Assembly (NCBI RefSeq): GCF_021365465.1
Contig: NZ_CP089932.1
Span: 310,001-374,000, forward strand
Length of the DNA: 64,000 bases
Source of the DNA: Erwinia tracheiphila
GTDB lineage: Bacteria > Pseudomonadota > Gammaproteobacteria > Enterobacterales > Enterobacteriaceae
Direction: 5' to 3'
The stretch's first letter is position 1; every line of letters starts with the position of its first letter. Positions 49,104 to 58,088 of the stretch are shown here, piece after piece. Both the position numbers and the translations under genes were made by a program. The notes beneath the pieces are model-generated. The model was given only the letters and a program-made list of their open reading frames with translations. It did no database searches and was not told the DNA's origin.

Positions 49104-50201
49104 TCAGTTTTTTAACTTCATGTCAATTAAACCCGCGTTAAATTTGTCATGCAGTGACTTCGGGTACAGTTCTGTGTAAACCTGCCACAGAACGTTTAAC
49201 GATCTATGGCCGGTAACCTGGGCCACTTCTTCTATGCTGAATCCCGCTTCAAACAGGCGGCTGGCTCCTTCGCGGCGCAGATCGTGGTAACGCAAGTCTT
49301 CAATGCCCAAGGCATTCCTGACTCGTTGAAAACCCGCCGTTACGGAGCGGGAGTTATAGGGGAAAATTAACTCGCTGGTTTTGGGCTGGCGCTGCACGAT
49401 GTGCCAGGCTTCTCCCAACAGTGGGACCAGCATGTGATTGCCTGATTTTTTGCGCGGATCTTTTCTGTCTCTGACCAGTACGGCCTTTTGCCTTTCGTCC
49501 ACGTCCTCCCAGCGAATTTTGCACACTTCGCCCACCCTCATACAGCTCAGGATTGAAAAGTTCAGGATATCAACGAAGGGTATTTTTGCCGCGACATGAT
49601 CGCTCCTGGCTTCCAGCCCTGTCAGCAATCTGTCTAACTCGTCGCTTACCGGGCGGCGGCTGCGCCTTCTGGATTTGCCGATCAGCCCCATCCGGAGCAA
49701 TAACGGTCTTGCATCTGTTGCGGGGTTAGTTGTGTAGTCGATACCGTAGACGGGCTTGGCGGCCGCGATAACTGAAGAGAGGTAACTCACATCGTGGTTA
49801 ACTGTGGAAGGGCCCGCACCTGCGCCGTTTCGCTGGCGGCAGTGCTCAATAACGTGGCTGGTTGAGAGGTCTGTAAGTGGGATTCCGGCTATGTCGCAGT
49901 CCAGCAACATATCCAGTACATAACGTTTTGTGCGGCCAGCTTTGCCGCCGAGGTTGGGATCACTGATGTAGCGCTTAAGCAGGTCGCCCACCGTCATTTT
50001 GTTTAAATCGTTGGCGGTCGGCACCCCATTTGTTTCCAGTTCAGCAACCCTGCCAGCACCCCACGTTTTGGCATGAGCCTGTTTGCTGAATGTCCGGTTC
50101 TCCCTGTAGATGTATTTCCCGCCTTCTTTTACGCCCACTGTACAGCGGTAGCGCAAAGTCCCATCGGCGCGTTGACGTTTTTCTATGCTATAGTAGGCCA
50201 T
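49104..50201 (-). CDS. int: phage tyrosine recombinase (integrase)
   Basis: 365 aa. N-terminal arm-binding/SAM-like domain to about 170; catalytic domain with Arg222 (SCMRVGEVCKIRWEDV), His306-x-x-Arg309 (RYHDLRREGASRLF), His332 (TGHRSLN) and Tyr342 (WQVYTEL). It integrates the prophage at dusA, whose start is only 90 bases upstream of its own start, divergent. dusA-associated integrases are a known group. Confidence 0.94.
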   Translation of the reverse strand: MAYYSIEKRQRADGTLRYRCTVGVKEGGKYIYRENRTFSKQAHAKTWGAGRVAELETNGVPTANDLNKMTVGDLLKRYISDPNLGGKAGRTKRYVLDMLLDCDIAGIPLTDLSTSHVIEHCRQRNGAGAGPSTVNHDVSYLSSVIAAAKPVYGIDYTTNPATDARPLLLRMGLIGKSRRRSRRPVSDELDRLLTGLEARSDHVAAKIPFVDILNFSILSCMRVGEVCKIRWEDVDERQKAVLVRDRKDPRKKSGNHMLVPLLGEAWHIVQRQPKTSELIFPYNSRSVTAGFQRVRNALGIEDLRYHDLRREGASRLFEAGFSIEEVAQVTGHRSLNVLWQVYTELYPKSLHDKFNAGLIDMKLKN

Positions 50202-50221
50202 GCTTTTCCTTTACCTTCATT

Positions 50222-50260
50222 CAGCACCCCTGATTCATGGGGTGCTGTTGGGGGTGCTGA
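50222..50260. promoter_or_regulatory. candidate integrase arm sites / phage attachment region
   Basis: CAGCACCCC (50222-50230) and GGGGTGCTG (50239-50247) form a perfect inverted pair, followed by a further direct copy GGGGTGCTG at 50251-50259. Three copies of a 9-mer between int and dusA suit integrase arm-type binding. The core att site is probably in the first codons of dusA (about 50380-50410), by analogy with other dusA prophages. I found no second copy in the window. Confidence 0.5.
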
Positions 50261-50290
50261 TAAAGAAAAAATACGACATAAAGACAAAAA

Positions 50291-51340
50291 ATGCACGAAA
50301 ATAAAGAATCTTCCAACCTGCACCAAACCAGCGAAAACAGCGACACAGCGCCAAAATACAGCCCTTCACGATTCAGCGTTGCACCGATGATCGACTGGAC
50401 TGACCGCCACTGTCGTTATTTTCATCGTCAGCTGACGCACCACGCACTGCTGTACACTGAAATGGTGACGACAGGTGCGATTATTCATGGCAAAGGGGAC
50501 TATCTGGCCTGGAACCGAAAAGAGCAACCGGTTGCCCTGCAGCTGGGTGGCTTTGAGCCAGCGGCACTGGCCGAATGTGCGGCGCGGGCAGAGGCACGTG
50601 GATATAATGAAATTAACCTTAATGTTGGCTGCCCTTCTGACCGGGTACAGAACGGGCGTTTTGGTGCCTGCCTGATGGGCGAGGCCGCGTTGGTTGCTGA
50701 CGGTATTAAAGCAATGCGTGAGAAAGTCACCATCCCTGTGACGGTGAAAACCCGCATAGGGATTGACGAACAGGACAGCTACGAATTTCTGTGTGACTTT
50801 ATCCGTCAGGTTTCTGAAAAAGGCGGCTGTAAGACATTTATTATCCACGCACGTAAAGCCTGGCTTTCTGGCCTGAGTCCGAAAGAAAACCGCGAAATTC
50901 CCCCGCTGGATTACGCACGTGTTTATCAGCTGAAAAAAGATTTTCCGCATTTAACCATGTCAATCAACGGTGGCGTTAAGTCACTGGCGGAGGCCAGACT
51001 TCACTTACAGCATGTGGATGGCGTCATGATGGGCCGTGAGGCGTATCAAAACCCGAGCCTGCTGGCGAATGTCGACCGTGAGCTGTTTGGATGCACTTTG
51101 CCACCTGCGGATCCCGTCTCGGTGGTGCGTGCGATGTATCCTTACATCGAATATGAACTGGCACAGGGGACCCGGCTTGGTCACATCACGCGTCATATGC
51201 TGGGGCTGTTTCAGGGCATCCCCTGTGCCCGGCAGTGGCGACGCTATTTGAGCGAAAATGCCCATAAGCCGGGAGCGGGCATCGACACGCTGGAACAGGC
51301 GCTGGCTTTGGTTGCCGGCAAAATGCCTGCTGGCGCGTAG
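50291..51340 (+). CDS. dusA: tRNA dihydrouridine(20/20a) synthase DusA
   Basis: 349 aa, a flavin enzyme reducing U20/U20a in the tRNA D-loop. Conserved features are [32 protein letters not shown], the active-site loop [21 protein letters not shown] (catalytic Cys), [26 protein letters not shown] and the FMN-binding SINGGV. The N-terminal 25 residues ([18 protein letters not shown]...) come from the prophage side of the junction or from the native gene; either way a full-length enzyme is kept. Confidence 0.96.
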   Translation: MHENKESSNLHQTSENSDTAPKYSPSRFSVAPMIDWTDRHCRYFHRQLTHHALLYTEMVTTGAIIHGKGDYLAWNRKEQPVALQLGGFEPAALAECAARAEARGYNEINLNVGCPSDRVQNGRFGACLMGEAALVADGIKAMREKVTIPVTVKTRIGIDEQDSYEFLCDFIRQVSEKGGCKTFIIHARKAWLSGLSPKENREIPPLDYARVYQLKKDFPHLTMSINGGVKSLAEARLHLQHVDGVMMGREAYQNPSLLANVDRELFGCTLPPADPVSVVRAMYPYIEYELAQGTRLGHITRHMLGLFQGIPCARQWRRYLSENAHKPGAGIDTLEQALALVAGKMPAGA

Positions 51341-51946
51341 CTGATGGTGGCGAACTACGCAGGATTGCCATATTTTCACTATCCAATGGTGCTTAAGCAC
51401 CCTCTGCATTGAAGTGACAGCATTTAAGAGGGGAAACGCTGTGGCAGGAAATTTCGGCACTTCGGGGTTTCCTGTCTCACATGTTAAGGGATTGATGCCC
51501 AGGCGCATGGACGCCCGGGTTAAGCTGACCCGCGAAAGCCTTTCCGTAGGAACTTGTCGTCTGGGTGATTGCCGGGTATCTGTAATAGCTGTCAGCCATA
51601 GCGCAAAATCGTAAACTTCTGTTTAAATACACTCTCTGTACCATTGATATCAAGCCTGTATTAACTGGCACAATTGACCTGATATCTCCTGTGGCTGATG
51701 GAAAAGATGATTAAATTAATGTATTGCGGGTATATTAGTTCGATGGGTGGCACTACCGCCACCCCAACTCTGCTTGCTTAATCGGAAATTAAATTTTTCC
51801 AGATTAATTTGTCAGGCAGTGTATTATATAAATCATTCTTTCTTCATCGTGCAATCCTGAAGAGTTTATTATTGCCCTGTCAATTTTGGGCGCAACGATA
51901 AAGTAAAGCATTTCCATATTGTTCTGGTATAAATGATGGTAAACTT
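51341..51946. other. dusA-IS1 gap without a gene
   Basis: About 600 bases with no convincing coding region. One perfect 14-bp palindrome (GGTGCTTAAGCACC, 51388-51401) lies 47 bases past dusA. The rest shows no clear promoter or RNA that I can name. Confidence 0.6.
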
Positions 51947-51999
51947 GGTCGTGACGCAGACTTGCTGATCACGTATGCTTTGCGCTTTGGATGTAACAT

Positions 52000-52275
52000 A
52001 TGGCTAAAGTTGATGTCGTCTGCCCTCAGTGCAATGAAACTCATGCTGTACGATGTAACGGACATTCAGCATCCGGTGCCCAACGTTACATCTGCAAGCA
52101 TTGTTCAAAGACCTTTCAGCTCAAATTTAGTTACTCCGGTGCCAAACCAGACACACACCAGACCATTGTTAATATGGTCATGAATGGTTACGGATGTCGC
52201 GATACCGCACGGGTTCTCGGTATCAGCCTCAATACGGTTCTGCGGCACTTAAAAAAATTTCGCCAAAGCAGGTAG
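52000..52275 (+). CDS. insA: IS1 InsA
   Basis: 91 aa: an N-terminal zinc finger (VCPQCNETHAVRCNG ... RYICKHCSKTF) and a C-terminal helix-turn-helix (GCRDTARVLGISLNTVLRHLKKF). It binds the IS ends and represses transposition. Near the 3' end a run of seven A (52251-52257) is the -1 frameshift site that fuses InsA to InsB to make the transposase. Confidence 0.93.
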   Translation: MAKVDVVCPQCNETHAVRCNGHSASGAQRYICKHCSKTFQLKFSYSGAKPDTHQTIVNMVMNGYGCRDTARVLGISLNTVLRHLKKFRQSR

Positions 52276-52697
52276 CTGAGAATATCGACCCCGAAACGGA
52301 GGTTGTTATCTGCTGTGAAGCCGGTGAACAATGGTCTTACGTGCGGTGTAAAAGCAATCCCCGGTGGTTGTTCTATGCTTATGACCGTATCCGCAAACGT
52401 GCTCTGGCCCACGTCTTCGGCCCGAGAAATGCCCCGACCCTGCGACGATTGCTGGCCCTGTTAAGCAAATTTAACATTGCCTTTTATATGACAGATGCCT
52501 GGCTGGTTTATAAAGTTCTGTTAAGTGCAACAAGCCACGTGGTGAGCAAGAAATATACCCAACGGACAGAACGACATAATCTTAATCTTCGCACACATAT
52601 CAAACGACTGACCCGCAGAACAATTTGCTTTTCGAAGTCAGGGGAAATGCACGATAAGATCATCGGTTGGTATCTTACTCTTCATCATTATCAATAA
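52194..52697 (+). CDS. insB: IS1 InsB (transposase catalytic part)
   Basis: A 167-aa open frame; the functional transposase is the InsA-InsB frameshift fusion. DDE-type features are EVVICCEAGEQWSYV, RWLFYAYDRIRKRALAHVFGPR, FYMTDAWLVYKVLL and the C-terminal TRRTICFSKSGEMHDKIIGWY. It is intact. Confidence 0.92.
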   Translation: MSRYRTGSRYQPQYGSAALKKISPKQVAENIDPETEVVICCEAGEQWSYVRCKSNPRWLFYAYDRIRKRALAHVFGPRNAPTLRRLLALLSKFNIAFYMTDAWLVYKVLLSATSHVVSKKYTQRTERHNLNLRTHIKRLTRRTICFSKSGEMHDKIIGWYLTLHHYQ

Positions 52698-52712
52698 ATC
52701 TGCGTCACGACC

Positions 52713-53368
52713 AATTTCCCTACCGCTACTGCGTATGAAATTATGCCAGGCAAAATTTAGAAGGTACAGGCGAGAAAATAAATTTTTTATTCTGATATCA
52801 GGAAATGGCATATATAACAAGCAGCTAGGAAGCAGTTTTAATCCGAACTTTTCCCTACGATGACGATTGTTTCAAACCGTGCGGGATTTTGACAGAACAG
52901 AATATGACAAAATCCCTTTCAGGCCACGCGGCCATTTAACCCTGTGTTAATTTTCGCAATTCATTAACACACGTTTTCTTTCGGTATTAACCTGGTATAC
53001 ACGCATCTCACCTTTATTTTGGGTAAAAGAAAATGTATGGCGCTGACGATAAGGGTTATCTTAGTTGGGCTTAAGCAGCGGTGACAAAATTTCGGGGTCT
53101 GAGCCTTCAGGAAGCTTGCATGGGTTCAGTGTCCACAGGGCGTCGTCTCGCGCTGAGAGCCGATATGCCGTTATATGAACGTAAATAGCCTTGTAATTTT
53201 TAGCAGGAGGCGTTGTGCCAGTTCTTCTGGTCGGGCGAGCAGGATAGATTAACCCGGCTGTGATTCAGAGTAATAATATTACACTATTAAGTGGTGAATA
53301 TCATCACCACTGTTTCCTGAGCTTTTCCAATATCTCTACATATCATAAAGTTAGATTGTTTATCTTTC
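52713..53368 (+). promoter_or_regulatory. pspG upstream region with candidate PspF site
   Basis: About 650 bases without a gene. A hairpin-like inverted repeat GTGGTGA-ATATCA-TCACCAC at 53291-53310 lies some 60-80 bases before the sigma-54 promoter, a sensible distance for the enhancer-binding activator PspF. The region further left, toward IS1, shows nothing recognisable. Confidence 0.4.
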
Positions 53369-53384
53369 TGGCACGTATTTTGTA
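53369..53384 (+). promoter_or_regulatory. sigma-54 promoter of pspG
   Basis: TGGCAC-GTATT-TTGTA matches the -24/-12 consensus (TGGCAC-N5-TTGCA) with one change at the -12 element, 34 bases before the pspG ATG. pspG belongs to the PspF/sigma-54 regulon. Confidence 0.82.
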
Positions 53385-53418
53385 ATACCTTTGTCACATC
53401 TGATAAAGGAGCACCCTG

Positions 53419-53628
53419 ATGGAATTCCTGTTTGTTATGGTTTTTTTTGCGATGTTGTTACTGATGGGCATTACGCTGCCAGCCATCATCGCGGCGTTAA
53501 TTGTGGCGACAGCACTCATGGTGGTGGGCGGCATGCTTACTTTTGTTATTAAAATATTTCCATATTTATTGTTAGCGGTAGTGTTGGTGGGAGTTTACCG
53601 TCACTATCAGAGGAAAAAGTCAAGGTGA
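53419..53628 (+). CDS. pspG: phage shock protein G
   Basis: 69 aa with two hydrophobic helices (FLFVMVFFAMLLLMGITLPAIIAALIVATALMVVGGML and IKIFPYLLLAVVLVGVY) and a basic tail; similar to E. coli PspG but shorter at the C-terminus. It is an inner-membrane member of the envelope-stress Psp response. AAAGGAG before the ATG and a sigma-54 promoter upstream support the call. dusA-pspG-qor-dnaB order is as in E. coli. Confidence 0.9.
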   Translation: MEFLFVMVFFAMLLLMGITLPAIIAALIVATALMVVGGMLTFVIKIFPYLLLAVVLVGVYRHYQRKKSR

Positions 53629-53830
53629 TAAAGTTAATAATTTATATTAATTTCAATAGGCAATAATAACTTTGCCTGCGTGGCATACTACCAGGTACAC
53701 CTCGAAAAGTGTTCAGATAGCCTTTTAAATTAAACATATTTTTTACTTAGGAATTCTGCGATGATGCCTTCATTGAATTTATAAAGAATTCATAGCCGCT
53801 GACCCTACAAACAGCACCTACAACAAAAAT

Positions 53831-53862
53831 AAAAAAGGGCTTCCTGCGGGAAGCCCTTTTTT
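53831..53862. terminator. bidirectional terminator between pspG and qor
   Basis: AAAAAAGGGCTTCC-TGCG-GGAAGCCCTTTTTT has A/T tracts on both sides, serving convergent pspG and qor. Confidence 0.92.
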
Positions 53863-53871
53863 ATTTTATCC

Positions 53872-54852
53872 TCATGGAATCAACAAACTCGATCCCTGCG
53901 TTGCGCGGCTCTCCAGCGTTTTATGCGCCTGCTGCACGTCACTCAAGGCAAACTTCTGCTGTTCCGGCACATCAACCCGGATTGCCCCGCTGGCAATCAG
54001 TGAGAAAAGCGCATTGCTGGCGCTGATTAATGCATCGTGCGTGGTGATATAGCCGTTGAGTGAAGGACGTGTCACATACAGCGACCCCTTCTGATTGAGA
54101 ATGCCCAGATTGACGCCGCTAACCGGGCCAGAAGCATTGCCAAAACTGACCATCAAACCACGGCGTTGCAGGCAGTCCAGTGATGCTTCCCAGGTTTCTT
54201 TGCCCACGGAGTCATAAACCACCCGCACTTTTTTACCCTGGGTCAGCTCACTCACGCGCTGGGCCACGTTTTCTTCGCGATAATTAATGGTAGCCCAGGC
54301 TCCTGCCTGCTTTGCCCGCTCTGCTTTTTCAGCGGAGCCGACCGTACCGATCAAATGTGCACCCAGGGCTTTGGCCCACTGGCAGGCAATCAGCCCCACA
54401 CCGCCTGCGGCGGCCTGAAACAGAAAAATTTCCTCTGGCTGAACGACATAGGTCTGCTGGAATAGATAATAAACGGTCAACCCTTTCAGAAACGACGCTG
54501 CCGCCTGTTCAAAGGAAATCGCATCGGGGAGCAGTACCAGCTTATCACTGTGCACCGCATGATATTCGCTGTAGGCACCGGGCGCTGACTGGGCGTAGGC
54601 TACGCGATCGCCGACCTTGACCGCGGTTACGCCCTCACCGATGCTTTTCACCACGCCTGCCGCTTCTGTGCCTAATCCGCAAGGTAAGGTCGACGGATAC
54701 AATCCGCTGCGCATATAGGTATCGATATAATTAATACCAATCGCCTTGTTTTCGACAATCACTTCTCCCGCGGCCGGTTCAGGGATTACTACATCAGTCA
54801 CCTGCATGACTTCCGGGCCGCCGTGCTGGCTAATTTGAATTCGTTTTGCCAT
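53872..54852 (-). CDS. qor: NADPH:quinone oxidoreductase Qor
   Basis: 326 aa from the ATG at 54852 (the in-frame ATG 21 bases upstream is less likely; MAKRIQISQHGGPEVMQ matches the family start). Zinc-independent MDR/crystallin-type oxidoreductase with the NADPH-binding AAAGGVGLIACQWAKALGAHLIGTVGS and the C-terminal LESRATQGSSLLIP. It is divergent from dnaB. Confidence 0.95.
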   Translation of the reverse strand: MAKRIQISQHGGPEVMQVTDVVIPEPAAGEVIVENKAIGINYIDTYMRSGLYPSTLPCGLGTEAAGVVKSIGEGVTAVKVGDRVAYAQSAPGAYSEYHAVHSDKLVLLPDAISFEQAAASFLKGLTVYYLFQQTYVVQPEEIFLFQAAAGGVGLIACQWAKALGAHLIGTVGSAEKAERAKQAGAWATINYREENVAQRVSELTQGKKVRVVYDSVGKETWEASLDCLQRRGLMVSFGNASGPVSGVNLGILNQKGSLYVTRPSLNGYITTHDALISASNALFSLIASGAIRVDVPEQQKFALSDVQQAHKTLESRATQGSSLLIP

Positions 54853-54953
54853 GGTCACTCCTGTTGATTGCATGTCATTGAGTAAGGACGTAAGGTGGCC
54901 AAACGGGTATACTTGCGCACCTTTCCCCTCAGATTTTTTGGTATCTCATCACT

Positions 54954-56369
54954 ATGGCAGGAAATAAACCCTCCAACAAATCCGCTGAAAGTCGTGGGTT
55001 GGTTGACCGACAAATGGATGGACTGAAATTGCCGCCCCATTCTTTGGAAGCGGAGCAATCTGTGTTGGGCGGGCTGATGCTGGATAATGAACGCTGGGAT
55101 AACGTCTCTGAACGCGTAGTGGCTCAGGATTTTTTTAGCCGCCCTCACAGAATAATTTTCAGTGAAATGCAGCGCCTGCTGGAGCAAAGCAAGCCTATTG
55201 ACCTGATTACCCTTTCGGAATCAATGGAAACTAAAGGTGAACTAAGCATGGTGGGCGGCTTTGCCTATCTGGCTGAGTTATCTAAAAATACGCCAAGTGC
55301 AGCTAATATCGGTGCCTATGCAGACATTGTGCGTGAACGTGCGGTGGTGCGGGAAATGATCGCGGTTGCGAATGAGATCGCCGATGCGGGTTACGATCCG
55401 CAGGGCCGTACCAGTGAAGATCTGCTCGATCTGGCTGAATCACGGGTGTTTCAGATTGCTGAAAATCGCGCAAGCAAAGATGAAGGGCCGAAAAGCGTCG
55501 ATCAGATCCTTGAAGCAACCATCTCGAGGATTGAATCGCTCTATCAGACGCCGCACGATGGCGTCACCGGGGTTGATACCGGCTATCAGGATCTGAATAA
55601 AAAGACCGCGGGTTTGCAGCGATCCGATCTGATCATCGTGGCCGCGCGTCCGTCGATGGGTAAAACCACCTTTGCAATGAATCTTTGTGAAAACGCAGCG
55701 ATGCTGCAGGATAAACCGGTACTGATCTTTAGTCTGGAGATGCCCGGTGAGCAACTTATGATGCGTATGCTGGCTTCGCTGTCACGCGTTGATCAAACCC
55801 GCATTCGTACCGGCCAGCTCGATGATGAAGACTGGGCGAGGATCTCCAGCACCATGGGCATTTTGCTGGAAAAAAAGAATATGTTTATCGATGATTCTTC
55901 TGGTCTGACGCCGACGGAAGTGCGTTCCCGTGCGCGGCGAGTTTTCCGTGAGCATGGCGGTCTGAGCCTGATTATGATCGACTATCTGCAATTGATGCGG
56001 GTGCCCTCGCTATCCGATAACCGTACGCTGGAGATTGCAGAAATTTCTCGTTCTCTTAAGGCGCTGGCGAAAGAACTACAGGTGCCGGTAGTGGCGCTAT
56101 CACAGCTTAACCGCTCCCTTGAGCAGCGAGCGGATAAACGTCCCGTCAACTCGGATTTGCGTGAATCCGGCTCTATCGAACAGGATGCTGACCTGATTAT
56201 GTTTATCTATCGTGATGAGGTTTATCATGAAAACAGCGATTTGAAAGGCATTGCGGAAATTATCCTGGGTAAACAGCGTAACGGCCCTATCGGCACGGTG
56301 CGCCTGACATTTAACGGTCAGTGGTCGCGTTTCGATAATTATGCCGGGCCACAATATGACAATGAATAA
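54954..56369 (+). CDS. dnaB: replicative DNA helicase DnaB
   Basis: 471 aa, full length. N-terminal DnaG-interacting domain (LPPHSLEAEQSVLGGLMLDNERWD), linker, then RecA-like motor with Walker A AARPSMGKTTFAMN, Walker B LIMIDYLQLM and the arginine-finger region. The C-terminus is GPIGTVRLTFNGQWSRFDNY. An essential hexameric helicase of the replisome. Its stop is about 40 bases from an IS1-family insertion, and alr, the usual next gene, is missing. Confidence 0.98.
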   Translation: MAGNKPSNKSAESRGLVDRQMDGLKLPPHSLEAEQSVLGGLMLDNERWDNVSERVVAQDFFSRPHRIIFSEMQRLLEQSKPIDLITLSESMETKGELSMVGGFAYLAELSKNTPSAANIGAYADIVRERAVVREMIAVANEIADAGYDPQGRTSEDLLDLAESRVFQIAENRASKDEGPKSVDQILEATISRIESLYQTPHDGVTGVDTGYQDLNKKTAGLQRSDLIIVAARPSMGKTTFAMNLCENAAMLQDKPVLIFSLEMPGEQLMMRMLASLSRVDQTRIRTGQLDDEDWARISSTMGILLEKKNMFIDDSSGLTPTEVRSRARRVFREHGGLSLIMIDYLQLMRVPSLSDNRTLEIAEISRSLKALAKELQVPVVALSQLNRSLEQRADKRPVNSDLRESGSIEQDADLIMFIYRDEVYHENSDLKGIAEIILGKQRNGPIGTVRLTFNGQWSRFDNYAGPQYDNE

Positions 56370-56461
56370 TTATTTTTATTCATTCTCTTTTTAAATATGC
56401 TCTTCCGAGGTCGTGACGCAGACTTGCTGATAACGTATGCTTTGCGCTTTGGATGTAACAT

Positions 56462-56737
56462 ATGGCTAAAGTTGATGTCGTCTGCCCTCAGTGCAATGAA
56501 ACTCATGCTGTACGATGTAACGGACATTCAGCATCCGGTGCCCAACGTTACATCTGCAAGCATTGTTCAAAGACCTTTCAGCTCAATTTTAGCTACTCTG
56601 GTGCCAAACCAGACACACACCAGACCATTGTTAATATGGCCATGAATGGTTCCGGATGTCGCGATACCGCACGGGTCCCCGGTATCAGCCTCAATACGGT
56701 TCTGCGGCACGTAAAAAAATTTCGCCAAAGCAGGTAG
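56462..56737 (+). CDS. insA: IS1 InsA, copy 2
   Basis: 91 aa, differing from copy 1 at a few residues (FQLNFSYSG, NMAMNGSGCRDTARVPGISLNTVLRHVKKF). The leucine-to-proline change in the helix-turn-helix (ARVPGIS) may weaken DNA binding. The seven-A frameshift site is retained. Confidence 0.92.
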   Translation: MAKVDVVCPQCNETHAVRCNGHSASGAQRYICKHCSKTFQLNFSYSGAKPDTHQTIVNMAMNGSGCRDTARVPGISLNTVLRHVKKFRQSR

Positions 56738-57159
56738 CTGAGAATATCGACCCCGAAACGGAGGTTGTTATCTGCTGTGAAACCGATGAACAATGGTCTT
56801 ACGTGCGGTGTAAAAGCAATCCCCGGTGGTTGTTCTATGCTTATGACCGTATCCGCAAACGTGCTCTGGCCCACGTCTTCGGCCCGAGAAATGCCCCGAC
56901 CCTGCGACGATTGCTGGCCCTGTTAAGCAAATTTAACATTGCCTTTTATATGACAGATGCCTGGCCGGTTTATAAAGTTCTGTTAAGTGCAACAAGCCAC
57001 GTGGTGAGCAAGAAATATACCCAACGGACAGAACGACATAATCTTAATCTTCGCACACATATCAAACGACTGACCCGCAGAACAATTTGCTTTTCGAAGT
57101 CAGAGGAAATGCACGATAAGATCATCGGTTGGTATCTTACTCTTCATCATTATCAATAA
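56656..57159 (+). CDS. insB: IS1 InsB, copy 2
   Basis: A 167-aa open frame like copy 1, with scattered substitutions (VICCETDEQWSYV, DAWPVYKVLL, FSKSEEMHDK). Transposase activity would need frameshift fusion to the altered InsA. Confidence 0.92.
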   Translation: MSRYRTGPRYQPQYGSAARKKISPKQVAENIDPETEVVICCETDEQWSYVRCKSNPRWLFYAYDRIRKRALAHVFGPRNAPTLRRLLALLSKFNIAFYMTDAWPVYKVLLSATSHVVSKKYTQRTERHNLNLRTHIKRLTRRTICFSKSEEMHDKIIGWYLTLHHYQ

Positions 57160-57174
57160 ATCTGCGTCACCACC

Positions 57175-57436
57175 CTCTTCCGGCAGTAAATAACTGCTGG
57201 AAAGCGTCTGCAATAATATGGAATTTCATTACGTAAATACAGGTTAATAACAATAATAAAATCCGTGCTGGAGTCATTATTGTTATTTTTTTTTAATTTT
57301 TTATTTTTTTTAATTTCATCTTACTCCTCTTCCTGCGCAATATTTTCCTCGTTCTGATTCACAGGGTTTTTTACCGTGCCTTGAGGAAAACATCCTCATT
57401 GCATAAAGATAAATTCAACTGACGAGAGGTTTTTTT
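57175..57436. other. AT-rich gap upstream of the CBM gene
   Basis: 262 bases without a gene; 57278-57318 is an almost pure T tract (runs of TTTTTTTT separated by AA). No clear promoter was assigned. The expected alr gene is absent. Confidence 0.5.
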
Positions 57437-57937
57437 ATGAATGGCGATGATGTTAAGCACGCTATATCGTCCGGGGTTCAGTCTGCCACTATTGCGCTGG
57501 AAATCTCTGCTGGCAGTCGTGTAACGCTCAGTGCGGTTCAGCCCTCCAGCTCCACTCACTATTCTCTACGCTATCACTGGCATGCCAGTTCAGGGGCGAC
57601 GGTGAGCGCACCAAATGAAGTAGAAACGTCGATCCTGATGCCGGAAGTGACGACAGTGACAAGGGTGGATATCACACTCACCGTCACGAATGGCCGCGGT
57701 GATATCGCCCGGAGCTCCTGGCCTGTGTGCGTATTACCGGTGAATGGCGGCAGCGGAAATAACCAGCCTGACTATCCTTTGTGGAATCGTACCTCAACAT
57801 ACCCAGGGCAAAGTCGGGTCAGCCACAATGGCGGAAATTATCAGGCCAAATGGTGGATTGCTACGGGTGTTGAACCTGGATTGCCGAATACCACCGGGCC
57901 TGCTACAGGTAATTCCCTGCCCTGGATAAAAATTTGA
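57437..57937 (+). CDS. Ig/PKD-like plus CBM5/12 carbohydrate-binding protein
   Basis: 166 aa. The N-terminal part (IALEISAGSRVTLSAVQPSSSTHYSLRYHWHASSGATVSA ... VDITLTVTNGRGD) is an Ig/PKD-like beta domain. The C-terminal YPLWNRTSTYPGQSRVSHNGGNYQAKWWIATGVEPG is a CBM5/12 chitin-binding-type module with its aromatic residues. No signal peptide is visible. GAGAGG precedes the ATG. A homologous Ig-CBM tail follows the neighbouring protease, so the two probably work on the same target or share an origin. Confidence 0.75.
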   Translation: MNGDDVKHAISSGVQSATIALEISAGSRVTLSAVQPSSSTHYSLRYHWHASSGATVSAPNEVETSILMPEVTTVTRVDITLTVTNGRGDIARSSWPVCVLPVNGGSGNNQPDYPLWNRTSTYPGQSRVSHNGGNYQAKWWIATGVEPGLPNTTGPATGNSLPWIKI

Positions 57938-58088
57938 TTTGATAATATTAATCCGCAAATTAGTATCAATAATATATCTTTATAACGTTTCCTGTTATTG
58001 ATATTGCGGAGAGGATTTATTTCTTCTCCCGATTTTCATTTATGAATGTCTATTCATGAGTAAAGTATTTTATATCAAGGTGAATATA

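Larger units (their letters stand above)
51947..52712 (+). mobile_element. IS1-family element, copy 1
   Basis: 766 bp with ends GGTCGTGACGCAGA... and ...TCTGCGTCACGACC forming the IS1-type inverted repeat, holding insA and insB. No target duplication is apparent (left flank TAAACTT, right flank AATTTCC). It is nearly identical to copy 2 at 56409 and in the same orientation. Confidence 0.93.
56409..57174 (+). mobile_element. IS1-family element, copy 2
   Basis: 766 bp, nearly identical to copy 1. It is flanked by an 8-bp duplication CTCTTCCG (56400-56407 and 57175-57182), with one extra base at the left junction. The last base positions differ (CACCACC instead of CACGACC). It lies just after dnaB. 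Confidence 0.93.

Noticed and set aside
51947..57174. Functional composite transposon carrying dnaB
   Set aside because: No common outer target duplication, and the enclosed genes keep normal host synteny; two independent IS1 insertions are simpler.
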